NCBI GenBank assembly: GCA_041689615.1
Contig: JBDNFW010000020.1
Coordinates: 1 to 47,489, forward strand
Direction: 5' to 3'
From: UBA7359 sp041689615
GTDB lineage: Bacteria > Pseudomonadota > Gammaproteobacteria > Eutrophobiales > Eutrophobiaceae
Length of the DNA stretch: 47,489 nt
Shown piece by piece: positions 15,832-25,548 of the stretch. The number at the start of each line of letters is the position of its first letter. Positions within the stretch are counted from its first letter, which is position 1. Position numbers and translations under genes: made by a program. A model generated the notes under the pieces. That model did no database searches, was not told where the DNA came from, and saw only the letters and a list, made by a program, of their open reading frames with translations.

Positions 15832-18684
15832 ATGGATACGATAGTGATACGTGGTGCTCGAACCCACAATCTAAAAAATATTGACATCGATATCCCTAGA
15901 GACAAATTAATTGTCGTAACGGGTATTTCCGGCTCAGGAAAATCCTCTCTGGCATTTGATACGATCTATGCGGAAGGTCAACGGCGTTATGTTGAGTCTC
16001 TATCTGCTTATGCAAGACAATTCCTGTCGATTATGGAGAAACCGGACGTTGATCATATTGAAGGTTTATCCCCCGCAATTTCGATCGAACAAAAAACAAC
16101 CTCCCATAATCCGCGTTCTACTGTCGGCACAATTACCGAGATATACGATTATTTACGTTTATTGTTTGCACGAGTTGGTCAACCACATTGTCCGACACAT
16201 CATTCCGTACTCGAAGCACAAACGATTACACAGATGGTAGATCTGGTATTGGCGCGTCCACAGGAAGAACGTTTGATGTTATTAGCACCAATTATTCAGG
16301 AACGAAAAGGTGAGCATCTTCAGGTTTTGGAACGATTACGCACAGAAGGATTTATCCGGGCGCGTATTGATGGACAACTGGTTGAATTGGATCAAGTGCC
16401 GGAACTTGAGTTGCGCAAAAAACATACGATTGAAGTTGTGATTGATCGTTTTAAAGTAAGAGACGATATTCAATTGCGATTAGCTGAATCATTTGAGACA
16501 GCATTACGATTATCTGACGGAGTCGCGTTAATTATTCCGATGGATGCCGATAGTAAAACGGAAGAACAATTATTTTCATCTCGTTTTGCCTGTAATCAGT
16601 GCGGCTATAGTTTAAGTGAATTAGAGCCACGTTTATTTTCTTTTAATAATCCTGCTGGCGCCTGTTCCAAGTGTGATGGTTTGGGAAGTATTCAGTATTT
16701 TGATCCGGGACGTGTTGTACAAAGTCCTGATTTAAGCTTACCCGGCGGCGCGATAAAAGGCTGGGATAGAAGAAATGCATATTACTTCCAAATGGTTAAA
16801 TCTATTGCTGCGCATTATAAATTTGATCTGGACACGCCATTTGAAGAATTATCCGATGAAATAAAAAATGTATTGATGTATGGCAGCGGTGATGAAGAAA
16901 TTAAATTTAAATATCTTCGTGAAAAAGAAAAAACGGTGGTTCGACAACATGCTTTCGAAGGCATTATTCCTAATTTACAAAGACGTTATTTAGAAACCGA
17001 TTCGGTTATGGTTCGGGAAGAATTGGCAAAATACCAAAACCGTAAACTTTGTCCTGGTTGTAACGGAGCGCGTTTAAATGAATCGGCGCGAAATGTTTTA
17101 ATCAATAAGATGACATTGCCTGAAATTACCGCCATGCCGATTATCAAGGCTAAATTATTATTTGAATCAATGAGACTTAGCGGTGCTCGGGGCAAGATTG
17201 CGGACAAGATTTTGAAAGAAGTTAATGATCGACTTACTTTTCTGGTTAATGTTGGACTGGATTATCTGACACTGGAACGTAGCGCTGAAACTTTGTCAGG
17301 TGGTGAAGCGCAGCGTATTCGTTTAGCTAGTCAGATTGGTGCCGGTCTGGTTGGTGTCATGTACATTCTCGATGAACCTTCGATAGGTTTACATCAACGA
17401 GATAATCAGCGTTTATTAAAAACCTTATTTCATCTTCGCGATTTGGGAAATACAGTGATCGTCGTCGAACATGACGAAGAAGCAATTAATGCTGCTGAAC
17501 ATGTAATTGATATTGGTCCCGGTGCAGGTGTGCATGGTGGACAAGTGGTTTCTCAAGGTACGCCAGCAATGATTGCCAAAGATAAAAATTCTTTAACGGG
17601 GCAATATTTATCTGGAAAGAAAAAAATAGCTATTCCAAAAAGTCGTACACCGTTTAATCCATTGCAGGTTATGGAGCTAAAAGAAGCAAGTGGACATAAT
17701 CTTAAGAATGTTACCTTGACGATTCCTGTTAGTTTAATGACGTGTATTACCGGTGTGTCCGGTTCGGGTAAATCAACATTAATCAATGACACGCTTTATA
17801 AAATTGTTGCGCGTGATTTAAATCGGGCAAATACAAGTCCGGCACCTTATAAATCATTAGAAGGATTAGATCATTTTGATAAAGTTGTAGATATTGATCA
17901 AAGTCCGATTGGACGTACTCCACGATCAAATCCGGCAACTTACACCGGATTATTTACGCCGATTCGGGAATTATTTTCTGCAACCTCGGAAGCACGTTCG
18001 CGCGCTTATAAACCCGGACGTTTTAGTTTTAACGTTAAAGGCGGTCGTTGTGAAGCGTGTCAGGGTGACGGTTTAATCAAAGTTGAAATGCATTTTCTAC
18101 CCGATATTTATGTCCCTTGCGATACTTGTAAAGGTAAACGTTATAATCGGGAAACACTGGATATACGTTATAAAGGTAAAAACATTCATCAGGTTTTGGA
18201 TATGAGTGTTGAAGAAGCCTATGAATTTTTTGATGCAGTACCCGTGCTCAAACGTAAATTACAAACATTGATGGATGTGGGTTTGTCTTATATTAAGTTA
18301 GGGCAGAACGCGACAACATTATCTGGTGGAGAAGCACAACGCGTTAAGCTTTCTAAAGAACTTTCAAAAAGAGATACCGGCAAAACACTTTATATACTTG
18401 ATGAACCAACAACCGGTCTTCACTTTCATGATATACAGCAACTGCTTGATATACTACATCGTTTACGTGAGCACGGTAATACGATTATTGTTATTGAACA
18501 TAACCTTGATGTTATTAAAACGGCTGACTGGATCGTTGATCTTGGTCCGGAGGGTGGTGATGGTGGTGGGGAGATTATAGCGACAGGTACACCGGAACAG
18601 GTTGCCGAGAACCCTGGTTCACATACAGGACTATTCTTAAAACAAATATTGAATCGCGAGAAAAAGAAGAAATCTAAAAAATAA
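15832..18684 (+). CDS. uvrA: Excinuclease ABC subunit A
   Basis: Damage-recognition ATPase of nucleotide excision repair. The 950-residue protein has two ABC modules: Walker A GISGSGKSSL near residue 31 and GVSGSGKSTL near 640, with signatures LSGGEAQRIRL and LSGGEAQRVKL and Walker B VMYILDEPSIG and LYILDEPTTGLH. Zinc modules are CNQCGYSL..CSKCDG and the C-terminal CEACQGDG..CDTCKG. A Lys-rich end (NREKKKKSKK) closes it. The ribosome site is AAAAAAGG before ATG. No clear LexA operator is visible in the 75 bases shared with the divergent MFS gene. It is convergent with dinB. Confidence 0.98.
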   Translation: MDTIVIRGARTHNLKNIDIDIPRDKLIVVTGISGSGKSSLAFDTIYAEGQRRYVESLSAYARQFLSIMEKPDVDHIEGLSPAISIEQKTTSHNPRSTVGTITEIYDYLRLLFARVGQPHCPTHHSVLEAQTITQMVDLVLARPQEERLMLLAPIIQERKGEHLQVLERLRTEGFIRARIDGQLVELDQVPELELRKKHTIEVVIDRFKVRDDIQLRLAESFETALRLSDGVALIIPMDADSKTEEQLFSSRFACNQCGYSLSELEPRLFSFNNPAGACSKCDGLGSIQYFDPGRVVQSPDLSLPGGAIKGWDRRNAYYFQMVKSIAAHYKFDLDTPFEELSDEIKNVLMYGSGDEEIKFKYLREKEKTVVRQHAFEGIIPNLQRRYLETDSVMVREELAKYQNRKLCPGCNGARLNESARNVLINKMTLPEITAMPIIKAKLLFESMRLSGARGKIADKILKEVNDRLTFLVNVGLDYLTLERSAETLSGGEAQRIRLASQIGAGLVGVMYILDEPSIGLHQRDNQRLLKTLFHLRDLGNTVIVVEHDEEAINAAEHVIDIGPGAGVHGGQVVSQGTPAMIAKDKNSLTGQYLSGKKKIAIPKSRTPFNPLQVMELKEASGHNLKNVTLTIPVSLMTCITGVSGSGKSTLINDTLYKIVARDLNRANTSPAPYKSLEGLDHFDKVVDIDQSPIGRTPRSNPATYTGLFTPIRELFSATSEARSRAYKPGRFSFNVKGGRCEACQGDGLIKVEMHFLPDIYVPCDTCKGKRYNRETLDIRYKGKNIHQVLDMSVEEAYEFFDAVPVLKRKLQTLMDVGLSYIKLGQNATTLSGGEAQRVKLSKELSKRDTGKTLYILDEPTTGLHFHDIQQLLDILHRLREHGNTIIVIEHNLDVIKTADWIVDLGPEGGDGGGEIIATGTPEQVAENPGSHTGLFLKQILNREKKKKSKK

Positions 18685-18749
18685 TATTAAGTCTGACAAA
18701 ATAATACGTTATTAAACTTCCATGATTCGTAAAGAGACAAGGTTAAGTT

Positions 18750-19838
18750 TTAAGATGTTTCGCTTAAATTAAGATCAAGTTGTTGTTTGGTCTTATCAAC
18801 TTTGTTTTTCTCAAAGCCACTTAAAGATAGACCGACCAACCGCACTGCTAATTTTCCCGCATCAGTTTTATCTAATAACATCGGTATCAAATTTTTAATT
18901 GCAGTTAAATCTAAAATATTATCTGCAGTATGAGCACGAGTAACTTGTTTGAAGTCAGCATACTTTACTTTTAGCGTTAGGGTTCGTGCTTCGAGTTTTT
19001 GTTTATCTATACTACTTACAATATTTTCTGCAAGAGATTCTAATGTATTAAGTAACTCACTTACTGACTTCACATCTTTTTCAAAGGTCGTTTCTTTACC
19101 TAAAGATTTTCTTATTCGTTTACTGCGGACAGGTCGATGATCTATTGCCCGTGCAATATTGAAATAATAAGTGCCCGTCTTACCAAACTTTTCAGTTAAT
19201 TGTTCTTGTGTCCATAGTCGCAGATCTTGACCTGTATTTATTCCAGATTTTTTCATCTTGGCTTCAGTGGCAGGGCCTATGCCATGGAACTTACCGATAG
19301 GTAGCGTTGTAATAAAGCTTTCGCCTTGTTCCGGTTTGATGACATACAAACCATCTGGCTTATCCATATCGGATGCAATCTTGGCGAGGAATTTATTGTA
19401 GGAAACGCCAGCGGAAGCAACCAGTTGAGTTTCATTCAATATATCTTTTTTGATCGCCTTTGCAATTAAAGTTGCAGAGCCATCATATTCAGCAGTGTAG
19501 GTGACATCGAGATATGCTTCATCCAATGATAAGGGTTCAACTTCAGACGCGTATTTCCAGAATATAGTTCGTATTTGATTTGAAACTTCACGATAGGCTT
19601 CAAATCGAGGCGGAACAACGATCGCTTGCGGACATAAGCGATAAGCTTGCGAACTCGGCATTGCGGAATGAATACCAAATTGTCGCGCTTCATAACTACA
19701 TGCGGCGACAACTCCACGACTATTGGGTTGACCTCCTACGATTAAAGGTTTGCCACGATATTCAGGCTGGTCGCGTTGCTCTACTGATGCATAAAACGCA
19801 TCCATATCAACATGAATAATTTTTCTTTGTACTGCCAT
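18750..19838 (-). CDS. dinB: DNA polymerase IV (Y family)
   Basis: Error-prone translesion polymerase. The 362-residue protein opens with IIHVDMDAFYASVEQRD (first catalytic Asp, steric-gate region) and has the second carboxylate pair in EPLSLDEAYLDVT. The helix-hairpin-helix thumb is LPIGKFHGIGPATEAKM, and the little-finger domain (about 240-350) contains RKSLGKETTFEKDV. The C-terminus lacks an obvious QLxLF-type clamp motif; QQLDLNLSETS (QLDLNL) is a possible variant. No LexA box is seen upstream. Convergent with uvrA over a 65-base gap without a clear terminator. Confidence 0.96.
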   Translation of the reverse strand: MAVQRKIIHVDMDAFYASVEQRDQPEYRGKPLIVGGQPNSRGVVAACSYEARQFGIHSAMPSSQAYRLCPQAIVVPPRFEAYREVSNQIRTIFWKYASEVEPLSLDEAYLDVTYTAEYDGSATLIAKAIKKDILNETQLVASAGVSYNKFLAKIASDMDKPDGLYVIKPEQGESFITTLPIGKFHGIGPATEAKMKKSGINTGQDLRLWTQEQLTEKFGKTGTYYFNIARAIDHRPVRSKRIRKSLGKETTFEKDVKSVSELLNTLESLAENIVSSIDKQKLEARTLTLKVKYADFKQVTRAHTADNILDLTAIKNLIPMLLDKTDAGKLAVRLVGLSLSGFEKNKVDKTKQQLDLNLSETS

Positions 19839-20065
19839 TGCGGCAAATACTATAACAACGACAAGTTAAATCACATACAGAATGTATGCTGAGAACTAGT
19901 ATTTTGCCTAGTGTTATGACGTTTAGTCTATGTTGTTATTATCTATAACGGCCTATTTCCCTAATTATTGATACTAAAAATCAAATTAACAGCTAATGGT
20001 ATGAATGCTATATTAGCCCGCTTGGGTTTCCTGGCTCGTTTTCATTAATTATATAAGGTTTATTT

Positions 20066-21001
20066 ATGAGTGTTTTGATATGTGGCTCCATGGCGTACGA
20101 CCATATTATGGTTTTTCCAGATAAGTTTAAAAATCATATTCTTCCCGATAAAGTACATATGATTAATGTGTCTTTTCTCGTGCCTGATATGCGTCGTGAA
20201 TTTGGTGGGTGTGCCGGAAATATTGCCCATGGTCTGAATTTGTTAGATAGCAGTCTTCCTATGACAATGGCTACAGTTGGTAAGGATTTTGGTCCTTATG
20301 CAGATTGGATGAGCAAACATAATATCAGTCAAAAGCATATTACCGTGATCGATGATGCATTTACTGGTCAGGCTTTTATTACAACTGATCTGGATGATAA
20401 TCAAATTACCGCTTTTCACCCCGGTGCCATGAATGAATCGCACCGTAATAAAGTGAGCGATGCTTCGGATATCAAATTAGGTATCATTTCTCCTGATGGT
20501 CGTGATGGTATGTTGCAACATGCCGAACAATTCGTAGATGCAGACATTCCTTTTATCTTTGATCCTGGTCAGGGCATGCCTATGTTTGATGGAGATGATT
20601 TAAAGAAATTTATAGAGCAGGCGACCTGGGTAACAGTAAATGATTACGAATGGGAAATGATGCAGGAACGAACAGGGTTGTCACCACATGAAATATCAGA
20701 GCAAGTTGAAGCTTTGATTGTGACGCGCGGTGCAAAAGGTTCGTATATCTATACTAAAGATAAGCGACATGAAATACCAAGTGTTAAACCTGAAGCGATA
20801 AATGATCCGACTGGTTGCGGTGATGCTTACCGTGCAGGACTTTTATATGGTCTGGTTAATGAATTTGATTGGGAAACAACTGGACGCATTGCTTCATTAA
20901 TGGGGTCAATTAAGATCGCTCAGCACGGCACGCAGAATCATTCTTTTACATTAGATGAATTTAAAGATCGTTTTAAAGAAAACTTTGAATATTCTTTTTA
21001 A
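20066..21001 (+). CDS. PfkB-family kinase, adenosine-kinase-like
   Basis: Phosphorylates a nucleoside or sugar using ATP. The 311-residue protein begins ICGSMAYDHIMVFPDKF and has the first PfkB signature region REFGGCAGNIAHGLNLL. The second, catalytic, signature is NDPTGCGDAYRAGLLYG with the base Asp, where the usual GAGD is GCGD. The N-terminal pattern (GSMAYDHIM..F..) is that of bacterial proteins annotated as adenosine kinase, but ribokinase-type substrates cannot be excluded. It is a single-gene unit. A perfect 30-base palindrome overlaps its last codons and stop. Confidence 0.85.
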   Translation: MSVLICGSMAYDHIMVFPDKFKNHILPDKVHMINVSFLVPDMRREFGGCAGNIAHGLNLLDSSLPMTMATVGKDFGPYADWMSKHNISQKHITVIDDAFTGQAFITTDLDDNQITAFHPGAMNESHRNKVSDASDIKLGIISPDGRDGMLQHAEQFVDADIPFIFDPGQGMPMFDGDDLKKFIEQATWVTVNDYEWEMMQERTGLSPHEISEQVEALIVTRGAKGSYIYTKDKRHEIPSVKPEAINDPTGCGDAYRAGLLYGLVNEFDWETTGRIASLMGSIKIAQHGTQNHSFTLDEFKDRFKENFEYSF

Positions 21002-21016
21002 TTAAAAAGAATATTC
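20987..21016. terminator. Perfect 30-base palindrome between convergent genes
   Basis: GAATATTCTTTTTAA and its exact reverse complement meet at 21001/21002, with the kinase stop codon in the centre. In RNA it would form an A/U-rich hairpin readable from either side. It lies between the convergent kinase and glcB genes and probably serves as a shared transcript end, although no GC-rich stem is present. Confidence 0.55.
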
Positions 21017-21036
21017 AGTTTTCCAAGTGTTGATTT

Positions 21037-23223
21037 TTAAGAACCCAGATTTTTTTGTTCGAGTCTTCGTTTATACAAAATGAATTCAGTATAGCCGTTA
21101 GGTTGATTACGACCTTTCAATACAAGATCAATAGCAGCCAGAAAAGGAACGCTGGCGCTATAATCTTTTGACATTGCTTCGTAATGTTTATCGCCTCTAT
21201 TTTGTCGATCGACAATTACAGCCATGCGTTTCATGGCTTCACGAACTTCTTCTTTTGTAACAATGCCATGATGTAACCAGTTAGCGATATGTTGACTGGA
21301 TATTCTTAAAGTGGCGCAATCTTCCATTAACGCAACGTCATTTATATCCGGTACTTTTGAACAACCGACACCTTGTCCAACCCAACGTGAGACATAACCG
21401 AGAATTCCCTGTGCATTATTTTCCAGTTCATGTCGTACCTCATTAGGACTTAATTTGCGTTTTTTATTCATAACAGGGATATCAAGAATATCGTCTACAG
21501 GAACCTTGGCTGCATTCATGAGTGCTCTTTGTCGGCTTTGTACATTGAGTCGATGATAATGAATTGCGTGTAAGGTGGCGGCAATGGGAGAGGGAACCCA
21601 CGATGTATTCGCACCGGCTTTTAAATGCTGAACCTTGGTTTTCATCATATTATTCATTTCTTCTGGCATGGCCCACATACCTTTACCTATTTGTGCCTTA
21701 TTCATGAGGCCACAATCAAGCCCCACTTGCACATTGGAGTCTTCATAGGCTTGTAACCATTTAGTTTGTTTAATTTCGGCTTTAGGAATGATGGGACCCG
21801 CTTCCATATTGGTATGAATATCATCACCCGTTCTATCCAGAAAACCGGTATTGATAAAGACAACACGTTCTCTGGCTGCATAAATACAAGCTTTTAAATT
21901 AACTGATGTGCGGCGTTCTTCATCCATAATACCCATCTTTAAGGTATTGGCTGGTAGTTTCAGTGCTTCTTCTGCGCGCGCGAACAATCCATTAGCAAAT
22001 GCAACTTCTTCAGGTCCATGCATCTTTGGTTTTACAATGTAGACAGAGCCTTTCAAACTATTAGGACGTTTTGATGTCCCTTTCAAATCATGTATTGCAC
22101 AAAGTGATGTGACCATTAAATCAACTATTGACTCAGGTACCTGTTTACCATCAATTAAAACCATGTCGGTATAGAGATGACTCCCGACATTGCGAACTAG
22201 CATCAAGCTTCGTCCTTTTTTTATAACAGGTTTGCCATCAGGCCCAATAAACTCTTTATCCGGTTCCATTGCTCGTTTAATGATTTGGTCTTCTTTTTCT
22301 ACTGTTCGTACTAACGAGCCTTTCATTAAACCTAACCAGTTACGATATACCTTTAATTTATCTTCGGTATCGACAGAAGCAACGGAGTCTTCACAATCCA
22401 TAATTGCGGTTACTGCAGATTCAAGATGTATGTCATAAATCTTGGCGTGATCACTACGTCCAATAAATAAGCCATCACCCAATTTAACTTCTAAATGTAA
22501 ATTGTGATGACAAAGTAAAATAGATTCTGGATTTTCTGGGTTGCCGGTATAACCTACAAACTGTTGTGGTTTGAGTAATGTTGTTTCACTTCCATCTCCG
22601 AAACGAACACTTAGCTGATTATTTTTAATAAAATATTGAGTGATATGTTTATGCGTATCTCTTTCCAGAGCAAAGTGTCTGTCGAGTAAGTTACGACCGC
22701 GCAAGATAACCCGATCACCGCGAATAGGATTATATTTCTTAATTTTTTTACAGCCGTTAGCTTGCGATATTGTGTCAGTAGAATAAGAAGCATCATATAA
22801 ACTGCCCCAACGTGCATTGACCGCGTTTAAAACATAACGCGCGTTATCAAGTGGCACGACAAGTTGTGGGCCGGGAATAAGTGCAATTTCATCATCAACA
22901 TTTTCTGTATTGATGGAAAAATCTTCGACATCATCAACCAGATATCCAATCTCTTTGAGAAATTTTTTGTAGGCTGCCGATTTATGTTTTTTATTTCGGT
23001 TTTCAATATGCCAGTTATCAATCTTTTTCTGTAAGGCATCGCGTTTTTTTAATAACGCTGCATTTTCAGGCATGGTGTCATGCAAAATTTTCTCTACCGA
23101 TGCCCAGAAATTTTTGTTAGTGATTTCTGTTTTTGGTGTGATCTCTTTTTTTACAAGATCGAAGAGATCTGTAGCGATGTCCAGTTTGCCAAATTTTATA
23201 TAGTTATTCTTGGAGCCGTGCAT
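21037..23223 (-). CDS. glcB: Malate synthase G
   Basis: Condenses glyoxylate with acetyl-CoA to malate, letting cells use glycolate or C2 compounds. At 728 residues it is the long monomeric G form. Visible blocks include SAVTAIMDCEDSVASVD, LMLVRNVGSHLYTDM, the active-site region LKMGIMDEERRTSVNLKAC, FINTGFLDRTGDDIHT and NTSWVPSPIAATLHAIHYH. No isocitrate lyase is in the window. A truncated GlcG-like gene, normally found in glycolate operons, lies about 3.4 kb away beyond an unrelated plus-strand pair. Confidence 0.97.
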   Translation of the reverse strand: MHGSKNNYIKFGKLDIATDLFDLVKKEITPKTEITNKNFWASVEKILHDTMPENAALLKKRDALQKKIDNWHIENRNKKHKSAAYKKFLKEIGYLVDDVEDFSINTENVDDEIALIPGPQLVVPLDNARYVLNAVNARWGSLYDASYSTDTISQANGCKKIKKYNPIRGDRVILRGRNLLDRHFALERDTHKHITQYFIKNNQLSVRFGDGSETTLLKPQQFVGYTGNPENPESILLCHHNLHLEVKLGDGLFIGRSDHAKIYDIHLESAVTAIMDCEDSVASVDTEDKLKVYRNWLGLMKGSLVRTVEKEDQIIKRAMEPDKEFIGPDGKPVIKKGRSLMLVRNVGSHLYTDMVLIDGKQVPESIVDLMVTSLCAIHDLKGTSKRPNSLKGSVYIVKPKMHGPEEVAFANGLFARAEEALKLPANTLKMGIMDEERRTSVNLKACIYAARERVVFINTGFLDRTGDDIHTNMEAGPIIPKAEIKQTKWLQAYEDSNVQVGLDCGLMNKAQIGKGMWAMPEEMNNMMKTKVQHLKAGANTSWVPSPIAATLHAIHYHRLNVQSRQRALMNAAKVPVDDILDIPVMNKKRKLSPNEVRHELENNAQGILGYVSRWVGQGVGCSKVPDINDVALMEDCATLRISSQHIANWLHHGIVTKEEVREAMKRMAVIVDRQNRGDKHYEAMSKDYSASVPFLAAIDLVLKGRNQPNGYTEFILYKRRLEQKNLGS

Positions 23224-23404
23224 TTCATATACCTAAATAGTTTTATATAGGTATAGCGCATAATTTGTTGCGGCGCAACAAAAAATATAACTATATGATT
23301 TAATGAATAAATTTAATAATTTTCGCTAAGAGTTTTGAATTTGTTGTTTCGTTGAGTTACAGACAAACAGATATTAAATAATATATAGACAACAATAATT
23401 TTTA

Positions 23405-23523
23405 GATCCAAAATCCACGCGCCAACCAGCTAAAGGCTGGTGCCGAGACGAATTAAACGTCATCGTGAAACACTAACTACGAGCTCAACTTGGATTGTCC
23501 AATCCATTTACTCTTTGGAATCC
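23405..23523 (+). promoter_or_regulatory. Candidate structured leader upstream of the methyltransferase/ATP-grasp gene
   Basis: Several stems can be drawn. The outer pair is ATCCAA (23406-23411) with TTGGAT (23490-23495). It encloses ACCAGC/GCTGGT (23425-23441), GACG/CGTC (23447-23461) and TCGT/ACGA (23463-23482). The 3' strand of the outer stem can instead pair locally: TGGATTG (23491-23497) with CAATCCA (23500-23506), so the two folds exclude each other. No known riboswitch consensus is recognised. The remainder of the 348-base gap (23224-23404) is AT-rich and probably carries both divergent promoters. Confidence 0.35.
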
Positions 23524-23571
23524 TGTCAGAACGGACGTTAGACACTTTTGTAATTTTGCATAAGGGTTTAA

Positions 23572-25548
23572 ATGTCTATGAAAAAAACAAGCGAAAGCAC
23601 AAGTAAACGTAAGACTAATAATCAACGTCTAATTGATGTACTCGGGCCTATTGAAAATCTGGAAAGTTATGTTAAAGCTGACTGGTGGCGTCATATCTTT
23701 AACGCAAATTATTTACGTACAGATGGTGATGTCGTTAATGACGAGAACATTACGAAACATGAAGTTGAAATTTTTGCTGGTTTACTCGATGTCGATAAAG
23801 ATGCTTTTATACTGGATCTATGTTGTGGCCAGGGTAGGCATGTGCTGGAAATGGCTCGCCAGGGATACTGGAATGTTCATGGTCTGGATCGTTCTCATTA
23901 TCTGGTAAACCGTGCCAAGAACGTTGCTAAAAAAGAAGGCTTGCATGTTAGTTTCAAAGAAGGCGATGCGCGAAAGTTACCATTCCCTACTGATTATTTT
24001 GATGTGGTGACGATACTGGGTAATAGCTTTGGTTATTTTGAAACGAAAGAGGATGATATTCGTGTCCTTGAAGAGATTCGTCGCATTATGAAGCCGGGTG
24101 GTAAATTGTTAATCGACATTACCGATGGTGATCACATGCGAGCTACATACGAACCCAGAAGTTGGGAATGGATCGACAAAAATTATTTTGTCTGTCGCGA
24201 ACGTTCACTTTCTTCTGACAATGAACGACTTATCTCTCGCGAAGTAATTACACATGTAAAGCAAGGTGTTATTGCTGATCAGTTTTATGCGGAACGTTTG
24301 TATAGTCTTGATGAACTTTATTCCCTGCTAAAAATGAACGGCTTCAATAATGTTGATCAGAAATATTCGATGATACCGGATTCCGGTCGTAATCAGGATC
24401 TTGGAATGATGGCAAAACGTAACATTGTTGTAGGCCTTGTTAATAAACCGCAGGTTGACATAAATCGTAACATCAAGATAAATGAGCAACTTAAGGTTGC
24501 TGTGTTATTGGGGGACCCGGATAAACATGACAAGATAAAACCCGGAGCTGTTTTTGATGAAGACGATCATTATACCATCAACAAACTTAAGCAGGCTTTA
24601 GGTAGTCTTGAGGGGTACACGTTTACTTATTTTGATCATCATGACAGTTTTATAAAAAATCTTAGCCGCTGGAAACGTGATTATGATTTGGTATTTAACC
24701 TGTGTGACGAAGGCTTTAATAATAAAGCGAATCATGAGTTACATGTTCCAGCGTTGCTGGAGACAATGGATATTTCTTACACTGGTGGTAACCCGCAATG
24801 TCTGGCCTATTGTTACGATAAGTCGTTAATTCGTGGACTGGCTAGTGAAATGGATATTCCCGTTGCCAATGCGTATATCGTAAAACCGGAAGATACTACT
24901 TTTATTGATATCACTATTCCATTTCCAGTGATCATTAAACCCAACTTTGGTGATTCCAGTTTTGGCATTACTAAAAATTGTGTTTGTTACAACGTGATGG
25001 AATTGGAACGCGCTATTCTGGAAAGTCGAGAACAGTTTGGTTATGAATGCCCGATACTGGTCGAACAATTTCTTACCGGTAAAGATATTAGCGTTGGCAT
25101 TATCGGAAATAGTATTACCAGTGGTAATGTTGAGTTTCTGCCGATTATCGAAGAAGACTACTCGGTATTACCCGAAGGTTATCCTCGCATTTGTGGTTAT
25201 GAAGCAAAATGGGATCCAAATTCACCTTATTGGAAAATTACTTCTATACCGGCAAAGCTTGATGATGCAACCGAACAGTTTTTACAAGCCAGTTGTCTTA
25301 AATTATTTGAACGAGTTGAATGTCGTGATTATGCGCGTTTTGATTGGCGACTAGATGACAATGGTACACCTAGACTACTGGAAGTAAATCCTAATCCAGG
25401 TTGGTGTTGGGATGGACATCTGGTCAAGATGGCGAAGTTAGCTGATATCTCCTATGCAGAAATGCTAGACAAGATTATTCAAGCTGCTGTTGAACGAAGA
25501 CAACTACGAAGAGAAGTTGTGCAAGAAGTCATTGCTGTAAGCGCATGA
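23572..25548 (+). CDS. Fusion of SAM-dependent methyltransferase and D-Ala-D-Ala-ligase-like ATP-grasp ligase
   Basis: A 658-residue two-domain enzyme of unknown product. Residues about 30-290 are a class I methyltransferase: motif I ILDLCCGQGRH (80-90), the acidic residue after beta-2 in VHGLDRSH, GDARKLPFPTDYFDVV and the post-motif RRIMKPGGKLLIDI. Residues about 305-645 are an ATP-grasp ligase of the D-Ala-D-Ala-ligase type: an N-terminal Rossmann-like part (VAVLLGDPDKHD), VIIKPNFGDSSFGI (450s), LVEQFLTGKDISVGI, and the Mg-binding ending LLEVNPNPGWCW (602-613). AAGGG five bases before ATG supports the start. Its stop overlaps the next start (ATGA), so the two are translationally coupled. 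Inference: it ligates an amino acid or peptide and methylates a substrate or product. Confidence 0.82.
   Translation: MSMKKTSESTSKRKTNNQRLIDVLGPIENLESYVKADWWRHIFNANYLRTDGDVVNDENITKHEVEIFAGLLDVDKDAFILDLCCGQGRHVLEMARQGYWNVHGLDRSHYLVNRAKNVAKKEGLHVSFKEGDARKLPFPTDYFDVVTILGNSFGYFETKEDDIRVLEEIRRIMKPGGKLLIDITDGDHMRATYEPRSWEWIDKNYFVCRERSLSSDNERLISREVITHVKQGVIADQFYAERLYSLDELYSLLKMNGFNNVDQKYSMIPDSGRNQDLGMMAKRNIVVGLVNKPQVDINRNIKINEQLKVAVLLGDPDKHDKIKPGAVFDEDDHYTINKLKQALGSLEGYTFTYFDHHDSFIKNLSRWKRDYDLVFNLCDEGFNNKANHELHVPALLETMDISYTGGNPQCLAYCYDKSLIRGLASEMDIPVANAYIVKPEDTTFIDITIPFPVIIKPNFGDSSFGITKNCVCYNVMELERAILESREQFGYECPILVEQFLTGKDISVGIIGNSITSGNVEFLPIIEEDYSVLPEGYPRICGYEAKWDPNSPYWKITSIPAKLDDATEQFLQASCLKLFERVECRDYARFDWRLDDNGTPRLLEVNPNPGWCWDGHLVKMAKLADISYAEMLDKIIQAAVERRQLRREVVQEVIAVSA

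Noticed and set aside
15757..15867. N-terminal extension of the MFS transporter
   Set aside because: It would overlap the uvrA start and adds a polar leader before the first helix; the ATG at 15756 gives the normal family N-terminus.
19839..20065. LexA (SOS) box before dinB; also looked for before uvrA and ssb
   Set aside because: No CTG-N10-CAG palindrome of the gammaproteobacterial type is present. CATACAGAATGTATG (19874-19888) is palindromic but does not fit the LexA pattern.
23405..23523. Known riboswitch classes (TPP, cobalamin, glycine, SAM, SAH, guanidine, c-di-GMP)
   Set aside because: None of their conserved core sequences can be found in the leader; it is reported only as an unclassified candidate.
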